NCBI GenBank assembly: GCA_015259235.1
Contig: JABZGM010000051.1
Span: 1 to 12,193 of the forward strand
Origin: Alloprevotella sp.
GTDB taxonomy: Bacteria; Bacteroidota; Bacteroidia; Bacteroidales; Bacteroidaceae
Reading direction: 5' to 3'
Length of the DNA stretch: 12,193 nt
In this document: positions 1-7,220 of the stretch, in pieces
How positions within the stretch are numbered: position 1 is the stretch's first letter
How the letters are laid out: each line of letters starts with the position of its first letter
Translations under genes and position numbers: made by a program
The notes under the pieces: model-generated
What the model was told of the DNA's origin: nothing
The model's input: the letters and a program-made list of their open reading frames with translations, nothing else
Database searches by the model: none

Positions 1-210
1 GTAGACCGTCACAAGCGTGAACACCTCTCCCTTGCTGCGAGAGCCTATATGCGCCAACAACAAGTGGGCGATGTTCCCTTCCGTTTCGACATCATCGCCT
101 TGGTGGGTAGCGCACCTCCTTTTGAAATAGTGCATTACAAAAACGCCTTTCCTTTGGAACTCCCTCAACACTTCCACCCGAAAAATCCTGCTGATGAACT
201 CTTTTTCTAG
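1..210 (+). CDS. yraN: YraN / UPF0102 family endonuclease-like protein, 3' part
   Basis: The open frame enters from the window edge and gives 69 residues before a TAG stop. It begins VDRHKREHLSLAARAYM and later has FRFDIIAL and IVHYKNAF. This matches the C-terminal half of the UPF0102 (YraN) family, where a V-x-x-x-K-x-x-x-L helix is followed by a (C/V)RFDVVA strand and an I-x-x-x-NAF ending. The family has a restriction-endonuclease-like fold. Its cellular role is poorly defined, and the N-terminal half with the predicted metal-binding residues is outside the window. The stop codon lies inside the start of the biotin ligase gene (17-base overlap), which suggests cotranscription and possibly coupled translation. 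The short tail ends in ELFF. Family assignment is fairly safe, function is not. Confidence 0.82.
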   Translation, partial: VDRHKREHLSLAARAYMRQQQVGDVPFRFDIIALVGSAPPFEIVHYKNAFPLELPQHFHPKNPADELFF

Positions 211-1090
211 TTTCGAAATGCCAGCTTCTCCCACTAATGATGCGAACTCTCGCAGAGTATCTCCCTCCGCTCCGTATTTCGTAGCAGATTCCTGCGAAGA
301 AGACACCTGCGAAGGTTGTAGTGCACCAGCAAAAGCCCAACTCCCCCCACATTGGATTCGCAAGCATTACCCCACCGTGCCCACTACAATGGAGATGATT
401 GCGATGGATGCTGCACCTGCTGAGGAAGTGTGGCTCGTGACGACTGATTTTCAAACTCGCGGACACGGACAAGTGGGGACATCGTGGGAAAGTGACTGCG
501 GAGAAAATCTCATGTTCACCTTCGTGTTTCGACCTAAGGATGTGCGCGCTACCGAGCAATTCTATCTTTCTGAAATCGCTTGTTTGGCAGTCGCCCAAAC
601 TCTCGATGCGTATGTCGAAGGAGTCAGTGTGAAATGGCCGAACGATGTGTATGTGGGTGAGCAAAAAATATGTGGAATGCTCCTCAATCACCAGCTCCGA
701 GGAGCGATGGTGGAGAGTACCATGGTGGGCATCGGCATCAATGTCAATCAACCGCGCTTCGTGAGCGATGCGCCCAATCCTATTTCTTTGTGGCAACTCC
801 TCGGGCATCGCATCGACACCGAAGCCGTGTTGGAAAGTTTTGTGCGCCACTTTGAAACGCTCTATACGTGGTGGATTCGTGGAGAAAAAACACGGCTGAG
901 AAACCTCTACCAACAGCGACTTTTCCGTCGTGAAGGACAACACCTTTATCTCGACTCAGCGACAGGCGAAGTGTTTTCTGCTACGATAGAACAAGTAGCT
1001 CCCACAGGATTATTAACCCTTCGCGACAGTGCTGGAGCATTGCGCACCTTTGATTTCAAAGCAGTTCAATTTCAGCTCGACACGCCGTAG
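194..1090 (+). CDS. birA: Biotin--[acetyl-CoA carboxylase] ligase, BirA type without HTH
   Basis: This enzyme activates biotin to biotinyl-AMP and attaches it to the carrier lysine of biotin-dependent carboxylases in the cytoplasm. The catalytic domain spans about residues 53-250. It shows QTRGHGQVGTSWES (the GRGRRG-loop region), KWPNDVYVGEQKICGMLLN (biotin and ATP site with the conserved Lys) and GIGINVNQ. A small SH3-like C-terminal domain follows, about residues 250-298. There is no N-terminal helix-turn-helix, so it should not act as a biotin repressor. The protein is 298 aa, longer than usual for HTH-less ligases, because of a roughly 50-residue Ser/Pro/Ala-rich extension with Cys34, Cys39 and Cys42. 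The start at 194 overlaps yraN by 17 bases. The next in-frame ATG at 218 is an alternative, and the one after that (residue 66) would cut into the domain. The loop carries His and Gln where E. coli BirA has Arg116 and Arg118. Confidence 0.93.
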   Translation: MNSFSSFEMPASPTNDANSRRVSPSAPYFVADSCEEDTCEGCSAPAKAQLPPHWIRKHYPTVPTTMEMIAMDAAPAEEVWLVTTDFQTRGHGQVGTSWESDCGENLMFTFVFRPKDVRATEQFYLSEIACLAVAQTLDAYVEGVSVKWPNDVYVGEQKICGMLLNHQLRGAMVESTMVGIGINVNQPRFVSDAPNPISLWQLLGHRIDTEAVLESFVRHFETLYTWWIRGEKTRLRNLYQQRLFRREGQHLYLDSATGEVFSATIEQVAPTGLLTLRDSAGALRTFDFKAVQFQLDTP

Positions 1091-1219
1091 CCTGCTGAAA
1101 GAAACAGCCCCCAAAAATAAAAACTTCTGGAGCATGCTGAAATGAATATCCTCAAAGCTAAGGAATTCCAGGAGCATGCAACCCCAATAATAGACTTAAC
1201 ACAGACGACTGAACAAACT

Positions 1220-2524
1220 ATGCACCGAAAAATCCTACATATTGCGCTGCCCTCCATCTTCACCAACATCACCGTACCGTTGTTGGGCATCGTGGGCACC
1301 TACATTGCAGCCCATCTTGGCGCTTATTATCTTGCCGCCATCAGTGTGGGCAGCACTTTATTCTCTACCACCTACTCGCTCTTCAATTTTCTCCGCATGG
1401 GCACAGGAGGTGTGGCTGCGCAAAGTTATGGAGCCGAACAATTCAGTGAGAGTGGCGTGGTGCTAGGTCGGTCGTTGGTCATTGCCCTCTCCTTGAGTTT
1501 GGGCATCCTCTTGTTGCAACAGCCCATCATCGAACTAGGACTTTGGCTCATGTCGGTAGAAGGGGCGCAGCGCGTCCTCGTGATGGACTATTTTCATTGG
1601 CTCATTTGGGGCGCACCTGCCATGCTCAGTCTGTTTGCGCTCAATGGTTGGCTATTAGGTATGCAAAATGCCGTCTATCCTATGATCGTTGCGGTGACGC
1701 AAAACCTGCTCAACATCGGCATCTCACTCTTTCTCGTCTATGGGCTTCAGATGAAAATCGAAGGTGTAGCCATTGGTGCGCTCACTGCTCAGTGGGTGGG
1801 AGCGATATTAGCCTTGACTTTTGCCGTTCGTGTGGCGCGCAAGCATGGTATCGCCTTGTTTTCACAGGGACATCGCGTGTTTCGCGATCTCATCGCTTGG
1901 AAACGCTTCTTCACCGTCAATGTTTTCATCTTCCTCCGCACGTTGTGTTTGGTGGCAGTGATGTTTTCTTTCACCGCCTTCGGCAATCGCAGTGGCAACT
2001 ATGTCGTAGCCGGCAATGCCATTCTCCTGCAACTCTTCCTCCTCACGAGCTATTTTCTCGATGGTTTCGCCTATGCTGGCGAGGCTGTGGGAGGTCGCAT
2101 CACGGGGCAAGGTGATGGCGTGGAATTTCGCCGACTGGTGGGCGCCCTCTTCTTGTGGGGCGGCATCATTGCACTGTTGTTTTCTGCCTTCTTTTTCGTG
2201 ATGGGCGATTTCATCGTGGAGCAGTTGGGACAAGATGTGCAGGTCATCACGGTGGCGCGTACCTATTTGCCCTACGTCATAGCCTTGCCCGTGGTGAGTG
2301 TCACCGCCTTTCTCTTTGATGGCTTGTACATCGGCACCACTGCCACGCGGAGCATGCTCGTCGGAGTGGCTTATGCTGCCGCCCTCTTCTTTTTGCTGCA
2401 CCAAATGCTCGCTCCCACCATGGGCAATCACGCCTTGTGGATTGCCTTCACCGCCTATCTTGCGCTGCGGGGTGGGGTGATGGCATTGCAATTACCAGGG
2501 GTGCTGCGCAGAAAGTTTGGCTAA
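1220..2524 (+). CDS. MATE family efflux transporter, DinF-like
   Basis: A polytopic inner-membrane protein with about twelve hydrophobic helices in two six-helix halves. It resembles MATE multidrug/toxin exporters that couple export to H+ or Na+ entry. Its N-terminus (HRKILHIALPSIFTNITVPLLGIVGTY, then FLRMGTGGVAAQSYGA) matches the DinF subgroup, which typically reads ALPxIxxNITVPLLGxVDT and FLRMGTxGxxAQ. I chose the ATG at 1220 because it begins right at the family's conserved N-terminus and gives 434 aa. The frame is open back to an ATG at 1142, which would add 26 polar residues. The TM1 Asp of the VDT motif, important for cation coupling in studied MATEs, is Gly here (codon GGC at 1295-1297). 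It follows birA on the same strand with no promoter I can recognise between them, so it may be cotranscribed. The substrate cannot be told from sequence. Confidence 0.9.
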   Translation: MHRKILHIALPSIFTNITVPLLGIVGTYIAAHLGAYYLAAISVGSTLFSTTYSLFNFLRMGTGGVAAQSYGAEQFSESGVVLGRSLVIALSLSLGILLLQQPIIELGLWLMSVEGAQRVLVMDYFHWLIWGAPAMLSLFALNGWLLGMQNAVYPMIVAVTQNLLNIGISLFLVYGLQMKIEGVAIGALTAQWVGAILALTFAVRVARKHGIALFSQGHRVFRDLIAWKRFFTVNVFIFLRTLCLVAVMFSFTAFGNRSGNYVVAGNAILLQLFLLTSYFLDGFAYAGEAVGGRITGQGDGVEFRRLVGALFLWGGIIALLFSAFFFVMGDFIVEQLGQDVQVITVARTYLPYVIALPVVSVTAFLFDGLYIGTTATRSMLVGVAYAAALFFLLHQMLAPTMGNHALWIAFTAYLALRGGVMALQLPGVLRRKFG

Positions 2525-2526
2525 AT

Positions 2527-2558
2527 CTTGCCAACCTCCGCTACAATGTGTAATTTTG
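2527..2558 (+). promoter_or_regulatory. Bacteroidota-type promoter for pyrH
   Basis: The box TAATTTTG at 2551-2558 matches the Bacteroidota -7 consensus TAnnTTTG exactly. CTTG at 2527-2530 is a 3-of-4 match to the -33 TTTG, with a 20-base spacer. Transcription would start near 2565, leaving a leader of about 105 bases before the pyrH ATG. The region from the MATE stop to pyrH holds nothing else that I recognise. Confidence 0.55.
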
Positions 2559-2670
2559 TGCTGCAATCGCTTTCGTAGCAGGCAAAACAGTGTCGGAAAC
2601 TTTCGGATAGTTCGGAGGTTTATGCGCGCACGCTTCCTTTAATTCGCAAATATCTTCATTTTTCTATTAT

Positions 2671-3378
2671 ATGAAATTCAATCGCATCCTGCTTAAACTC
2701 AGTGGCGAAAGCCTTATGGGGCAACAAGGTCACGGCATCGACACACAACGTCTCAACGAATATGCTGCACAAATCCAAGAAATCCACCAGATGGGTGTGC
2801 AAATCGGCATCGTCATTGGCGGTGGCAACATCTTCCGCGGCCTGAGTGGTGCTGGCAAAGGCTTCGACCGTGTCAAAGGTGATCAAATGGGCATGTGCGC
2901 CACGGTGATCAACAGCCTAGCACTTTCCTCAGCCCTTGATGCTATTGGCGTGAAAAATCGTGTCCTCACTGCCATTCGCATGGAGCCCATCGGAGAGTTT
3001 TACTCCAAATGGAAGGCCATCGAAGCCATGGAACGCAGAGAAGTGGTAATCATGAGTGCAGGTACGGGCAATCCTTACTTCACCACCGACACAGGTTCGT
3101 CACTTCGTGGCATCGAAATCGAAGCTGATGTGATGCTCAAGGGCACGCGTGTGGATGGTGTCTACACTGCCGACCCTGAAAAAGACCCTACCGCCACGAA
3201 GTTCTCCGAAATCTCTTATGACGAAGTGCTTCAGCGCGGCTTGAAGGTGATGGATGTCACTGCCACAGCTATGTGCAAAGAGAACGGTCTTCCCATCTAT
3301 GTGTTTAACATGGACATCGTGGGCAATCTCCGCCGCGTGATGGAAGGCGAAGACATCGGCACTTACGTGCACGCCTAA
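2671..3378 (+). CDS. pyrH: UMP kinase (uridylate kinase)
   Basis: This cytoplasmic hexameric enzyme phosphorylates UMP to UDP with ATP, an early step towards UTP and CTP. The 235-aa length is typical of bacterial PyrH. Amino acid kinase motifs appear in order: KLSGES at residues 9-14 (phosphate binding), GGGNIFRG at 50-57, GDQMGMCATVIN at 70-81 (UMP site, Asp71) and AGTGNPYFTTDT at 130-141. The C-terminal half has KGTRVDGVYTADP, the usual nucleotide-binding segment. The start at 2671 is the first ATG and begins at the conserved KFNRILLKLSGE strand. The upstream bases are AT-rich without a Shine-Dalgarno sequence, as usual in this phylum. It has its own likely promoter and a strong downstream hairpin, so it looks monocistronic. 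In many bacteria frr follows pyrH, but here the next gene is convergent and unrelated. Confidence 0.97.
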   Translation: MKFNRILLKLSGESLMGQQGHGIDTQRLNEYAAQIQEIHQMGVQIGIVIGGGNIFRGLSGAGKGFDRVKGDQMGMCATVINSLALSSALDAIGVKNRVLTAIRMEPIGEFYSKWKAIEAMERREVVIMSAGTGNPYFTTDTGSSLRGIEIEADVMLKGTRVDGVYTADPEKDPTATKFSEISYDEVLQRGLKVMDVTATAMCKENGLPIYVFNMDIVGNLRRVMEGEDIGTYVHA

Positions 3379-3393
3379 GGTTGGCTAATACCC

Positions 3394-3433
3394 AAAAAAC
3401 TCCGAGAAAATTTTAGTTTTCTCGGAGTTTTTT
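3394..3433. terminator. Bidirectional intrinsic terminator between pyrH and the TPR gene
   Basis: A perfect 17-bp inverted repeat: the arm at 3394-3410 (A6, then CTCCGAGAAAA) pairs with 3417-3433, with a six-base loop TTTTAG at 3411-3416. The GC core is CTCCGAG/CTCGGAG. The arms end in A6 on the left and T6 on the right, so either strand yields a hairpin followed by a U run. It sits 15 bases after the pyrH stop and about 60 bases after the stop of the opposing gene, so it can end both transcripts. No gene lies in 3434-3492. Confidence 0.92.
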
Positions 3434-3492
3434 GTTGTGCTTCTACCAGAGTAGGGAAAAGCAGTCAAAGTCTTCACCTCAAGAGGCGGAAG

Positions 3493-5259
3493 TTATCGTT
3501 TGCGAGCCGCAGCAGAGCCACGCTTTGCAGGAGCAGTGGTGCGTCCTGTTGCCGATGCACTGCGTGTGGCAGGGAGTGCGCTGTACTTTTGGAGGAGAGT
3601 AGTCGCATTTTCATCGCCCAGTTGCTGCGCTTTGGTGAGATATTCCAGCGCACGAGCGCGATTCTTTTGTTCCCCATACGCCACACCAATGATTTTATAA
3701 GCATCGGCAGCTTGAGGATTTTCGGCGATGGTTTGTTGTGCCGTTGCGATAGCATCGTCCCAAAGTTGGACACGCAGGCAGAGGAGGGCACGATTGATGC
3801 GATAGTCTTCGCGCTCCTCTTTGGTAGAAGCACGAGAAATAGCCGTGCTATAGTCATCGAGAGCCACTTGATAGATGCGCGCTTTTTCGGCAAGAGCCGC
3901 TCGAATGGCAAAGAACTGCGCAGAAAGACTCTGACTTCCTACGATTTGTTCGTAATCATTGTAGTCCAATACAGCCGCGCGCATGTTGCCGAGCTTCTCA
4001 TTATAATAGGCACGCAACTCCAATACGGCAGCCACGTCACCACCTTTGTAAGGTTTTTCGGCAATCTCCAAAGCTTTATCGAGCTCTGCCACGATGAGAC
4101 TGTCCGCCACTTTCATGCGCATGAGCACTTGAGCTGCAAAATAGTGAGATTGTGGAGAAGCAGCAGGCGAAGCGTTGTAGGCTTTGAATTTTTCCAAGGC
4201 TTGTTCATCGCGCTTCATGCTGTAGAGTATTACCCCTTGTTGGAGCAGCGCGGCAGGTTTGGCTTGCAGTGCATAGGATTTTTCAGCAGCTTTGAGTGCA
4301 GCTTCGAGATTCCAAGTCGGATAGTTCGTACTGTCGGCCAGTGCTTTCTCATAGATGAGTTGCGCCTGCGTGTCATAGACCGCATCGAGTCCATCACCAC
4401 CGAGGGTGAAACGGCGTTGCAACCACGCATCGGCTTCCGCGTATTGGCGCTGACGAGCATAGTAGCTGGCGAGGTCAAGCATGGCCGCCCCATTCTTGGG
4501 ATAAGCCGTGGTGAAATCTTGGATAAGGGGGAGCACTTGCAGGCTGTCGCGCTGGGTGCGGAGCATCATGAAGAAATAAGAGTAAGCGTCGTTCTCACTA
4601 GTGGGCAACTGCTTCGGTATTCTAATTGCGTTGAAATCGCTATTGAGGGCAGCAGCTGCGTTCACTCGAAACGAATCTGCCACGGCTGCGCTGATGGCAC
4701 AGATGCCTTGCGCTTTGTCCAAAAGATTGCGTTGCGCAATCGCCACCACTTGTCCGTTGTCCACGATGGGACAACCCACATATTGTTCCTCGTTGGGCGC
4801 ACTCAGGGTGTAGTAAGGGAAGACGTTGTTGGCATCTGCCGAGAGGACGTTGGTAGCAAGAGGTTGCGCTTGTTTTTCGGTGGAGAAGAACGTCTGTTGC
4901 CAGGCTGTACCAGCTGCACCCACTGCTGTGCTGCGCGTGAGGAAGGGCAATTTCTTGGTGGGCATGGCAGTGGTGACACGCACCATGTCGTAGTTGTCGC
5001 TAGCAGCTACGATGCGCAACACATCGGCTTGGCGACCTTTGGTGTCGGTCACGACAGCGCGTGTAGCACCTCGGAAGGCAGCGTAGGGAGCTACGACTTC
5101 TGCCGTGGGAGATGCGAAATATCCATAAGTAGTGTGGAGGGTATCGCCCTTTTCGTTGAAGGTCACTACGCGCACCACAGCTTGTTGAACATCGTTGGGC
5201 TTCTGCGCTTGGCTCAGCGTGGGAAGGAAAGCCAGCGCAAGGGGAAGAAGGTATTTCAT
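3493..5259 (-). CDS. Secreted TPR protein with degenerate trypsin/HtrA-like domain
   Basis: The 588-aa product starts with a signal peptide (MKYLLPLALAFLPTLSQA, likely cut before Gln19), so it is exported, probably to the periplasm. Residues about 25-200 look like a trypsin-fold domain of the HtrA type: GYFASPTAEVVAPYAAF resembles the His strand, SDNYDMVRV the Asp region, and QYVGCPIVDNGQVVAIA the GNSGGP Ser region. In my alignment the catalytic His is Tyr59 and the nucleophile Ser is Val161, while Asp91 remains. It is therefore probably a pseudoprotease. Residues about 225-560 form several TPR-like helical pairs; the clearest are DYRINRALLCLRVQLWDDAIATAQQTIAENPQ and ADAYKIIGVAYGEQKNRARALEYLTKAQQLG. 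The tail is basic and rich in Ser, Ala and Arg. It lies 32 bases after recN on the same strand with no promoter visible, so it is probably cotranscribed. Its role is unknown; a peptide- or protein-binding scaffold is inference. Confidence 0.82.
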   Translation of the reverse strand: MKYLLPLALAFLPTLSQAQKPNDVQQAVVRVVTFNEKGDTLHTTYGYFASPTAEVVAPYAAFRGATRAVVTDTKGRQADVLRIVAASDNYDMVRVTTAMPTKKLPFLTRSTAVGAAGTAWQQTFFSTEKQAQPLATNVLSADANNVFPYYTLSAPNEEQYVGCPIVDNGQVVAIAQRNLLDKAQGICAISAAVADSFRVNAAAALNSDFNAIRIPKQLPTSENDAYSYFFMMLRTQRDSLQVLPLIQDFTTAYPKNGAAMLDLASYYARQRQYAEADAWLQRRFTLGGDGLDAVYDTQAQLIYEKALADSTNYPTWNLEAALKAAEKSYALQAKPAALLQQGVILYSMKRDEQALEKFKAYNASPAASPQSHYFAAQVLMRMKVADSLIVAELDKALEIAEKPYKGGDVAAVLELRAYYNEKLGNMRAAVLDYNDYEQIVGSQSLSAQFFAIRAALAEKARIYQVALDDYSTAISRASTKEEREDYRINRALLCLRVQLWDDAIATAQQTIAENPQAADAYKIIGVAYGEQKNRARALEYLTKAQQLGDENATTLLQKYSALPATRSASATGRTTAPAKRGSAAARKR

Positions 5260-5291
5260 TGGTGAAGAATCTTGGGTTGAAGGTTTGTTTT

Positions 5292-6959
5292 TTATTGTGC
5301 ACCCTCGGCGAGGAGTTGGCGAGCATTTGCCAAAGCTGCATCTGTGATGGCTGCTCCCGAGAGCATATTGGCAATTTCTTGCACACGCTCCTCGTCAGAG
5401 AGGGCGCGGATGTTGGAAGTTGTGCCGGTGTCGCTCTCTTGTTTGTGCACCCAAAAGTGCACTTGCCCGAGTGCGGCTATCTGCGGCAAGTGAGTGATGC
5501 AGAGCACTTGTGCGGTTTTTCCCATGCGTTGCATCACACGTCCCATGCGCTCTGCCATCGTACCGCTCACACCCGTGTCGATCTCGTCGAAAATGATGGT
5601 GGGGAGGTTGCGTTTCTGCGCAATCAAGGCTTTGAGGGTGAGCATCACACGAGCGATTTCACCGCCAGAGGCAGTTTGTGCCACATCTTGCAGCGGCATC
5701 TGTTTGTTGGCAGTGAAGAGAAAGCGCACCGCATCGCAGCCCATGCGGTCGGGACGAGGACGCGCGGTGAAATCGAAGAGGATTTGCACAGAAGGCATGC
5801 CCAGTTCTTGCAGCCCTTGGGTGAGATTGTCCACCATCTCCGTTGCCGCTTGTTGGCGCGCCCCAGTGAGTTGAGCCCCCAAGGCTGTGACCGCAGCAAA
5901 GGTGCGCTTCACCTCAGCTTCTGCCGCAGCGATGCGCTCATCAGCATGGTCAATGGCAGAAAGGCGTTGGCGCAAATCCTCAGCAATGGCGAGGAGTTCG
6001 CTGATTTCGCTGACTTGGTGTTTCTTTTCTAGAGAATAGATGGTGGAAAGTCGGTCGTTCACCCAGAGCAAACGCTCAGGATCGAAGTCCACCTCTTCAG
6101 CTTTCGTTTCGATCTCGCTGAGGACATCGTCGAGTTCTATGCGCGCACTCGACAGACGTTCAGTGAGTTCGTCCAGCCCTCCCATATAGCGCGCAGCTCC
6201 TTCAAGGGCATATTTCGCGCTTCGGAGTAATTGCACCACATCGTGCTCATCGTTGCGGAGAAATCCCACCGCTTGATAACAAGCACTCTTGATGTCTTCA
6301 GCATGTTCGAGGGTTTTGCTTTCTTCTTCGAGTTGGGCTTGTTCCTCTTCCTGCAGTTGCGCTTCGTCAATCTGTGCCAGTTGAAATTCCCAAAACTCTC
6401 TGTCGCTCTCTTGTTGGTGTGCCGTCTGCTGGAGTTGGCGAAGTGTGTGCTCCGCTTGGTGCCAGGCTTGGAAGGCTGTGTGATACTCGCCGATGAGGGC
6501 TTGATTTCCTGCCACCGAGTCGAGAGTGTCGAGAAGGAAGTCCTCGTTGCTCAAGAGAAGGTTTTGATGTTGCGAATGGATGTCGATGAGTTTGCTACTC
6601 ACCTCGCGCAGCACGCCTAGTGTGGTGGGTGTGTCATTGATGAAGGTACGACTTTTTCCAGCTGCCGTCACTTCTCTGCGCACGATGATGGTGCTGTCTT
6701 CGAGGTCGATGTCGGCAGTTTGCAACAGTTCTTCCACGGCAAGTCCAGTGATGTCGAAAGTGCCTTCGACAACGCACTTCTTCGCACCGCTTTTGATGGC
6801 TTTGGCATCGGCACGATTCCCCTGCAACAGTCCGAGTGCACCGAGAATGATACTCTTACCCGCACCTGTTTCACCCGTAATCACGCACATTCCTTGCTCT
6901 AACGTGAGGTCGAGCTGATCGATAAGGGCATAGTTGGAAATATGTAATGAAAGAAGCAT
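5292..6959 (-). CDS. recN: DNA repair protein RecN
   Basis: RecN is a cytoplasmic SMC-like ATPase acting in recombinational repair of double-strand breaks. The 555-aa length is normal. The N-terminus reads LHISNYALIDQLDLTLEQG, followed by the Walker A box GETGAGKS at residues 29-36. Around residues 150-350 lies a Glu/Gln/Leu-rich coiled-coil region. The C-terminal ATPase half has the ABC signature SGGEIARVML from residue 431 and the Walker B segment TIIFDEIDTGVSG, with Asp458-Glu459. A late CITHLPQIAA segment carries the switch His. The first ATG is consistent with the family N-terminus. Upstream lies a 250-base repeat-bearing stretch before the DUF4835 stop. I found no TAnnTTTG box there, so recN either relies on read-through or on a promoter I cannot recognise. 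No SOS-type operator was recognised. Confidence 0.97.
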   Translation of the reverse strand: MLLSLHISNYALIDQLDLTLEQGMCVITGETGAGKSIILGALGLLQGNRADAKAIKSGAKKCVVEGTFDITGLAVEELLQTADIDLEDSTIIVRREVTAAGKSRTFINDTPTTLGVLREVSSKLIDIHSQHQNLLLSNEDFLLDTLDSVAGNQALIGEYHTAFQAWHQAEHTLRQLQQTAHQQESDREFWEFQLAQIDEAQLQEEEQAQLEEESKTLEHAEDIKSACYQAVGFLRNDEHDVVQLLRSAKYALEGAARYMGGLDELTERLSSARIELDDVLSEIETKAEEVDFDPERLLWVNDRLSTIYSLEKKHQVSEISELLAIAEDLRQRLSAIDHADERIAAAEAEVKRTFAAVTALGAQLTGARQQAATEMVDNLTQGLQELGMPSVQILFDFTARPRPDRMGCDAVRFLFTANKQMPLQDVAQTASGGEIARVMLTLKALIAQKRNLPTIIFDEIDTGVSGTMAERMGRVMQRMGKTAQVLCITHLPQIAALGQVHFWVHKQESDTGTTSNIRALSDEERVQEIANMLSGAAITDAALANARQLLAEGAQ

Positions 6960-6960
6960 A

Positions 6961-7220
6961 TTTAGACGTTAGAGGGTCGCGGACCCGTTTTGCTCGGCTG
7001 CGTCTTCACTGCGTTTCGCTAGCCTCGGGCTCTGCTTATATGTTAGACTTTAGAAATTAGACGTTAGAGATTAGAATTTAGACGTTAGATTTTAGATGCA
7101 ATCTTTAGACTTCTGAGGGTTGATGCGCAGTCGCTAGTTTCTATTAGAAATGTCTAATCTCTAATCCGAGCCACGCTTGTCGTGGCGAGCATAAAAGGGT
7201 CTATGACCCCTAGTTTCTAA
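6961..7220. repeat. Intergenic composite repeat with TTAGA units, hairpins and TIR-like ends
   Basis: This gene-free stretch (overlapping the last bases of the DUF4835 gene) holds twelve TTAGA pentamers and three TCTAA complements. The 12-mer TTAGACGTTAGA occurs three times, at 6962, 7057 and 7078. Two hairpins share the arms GGGTC and GACCC with three-base loops, at 6974-6986 and 7197-7209. A third, GCCACG-CTTGT-CGTGGC, sits at 7170-7186. The left end TTAGACGTTAGAGGGTC resembles the complement of the right end, TTAGAAACTAGGGGTC. The whole could be a small non-autonomous mobile element or a dispersed intergenic repeat. I see no coding capacity and no target-site duplication that I can defend. 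Confidence 0.7.

Noticed and set aside
92..943. A 283-codon minus-strand frame opposite birA
   Set aside because: It lies antisense to well-conserved BirA motifs and resembles no protein family that I know.
3589..5265. A 558-codon open frame on the plus strand opposite the TPR gene
   Set aside because: The translation has no recognisable domain and is rich in His, Arg and Cys in an antisense pattern. The minus-strand frame has a signal peptide and clear TPR and trypsin-like segments.
7040..7110. A possible CRISPR array, from repeated TTAGACGTTAGA
   Set aside because: The units are only 5-12 bases, irregularly spaced and partly adjacent, with no spacers of constant length and no cas genes.
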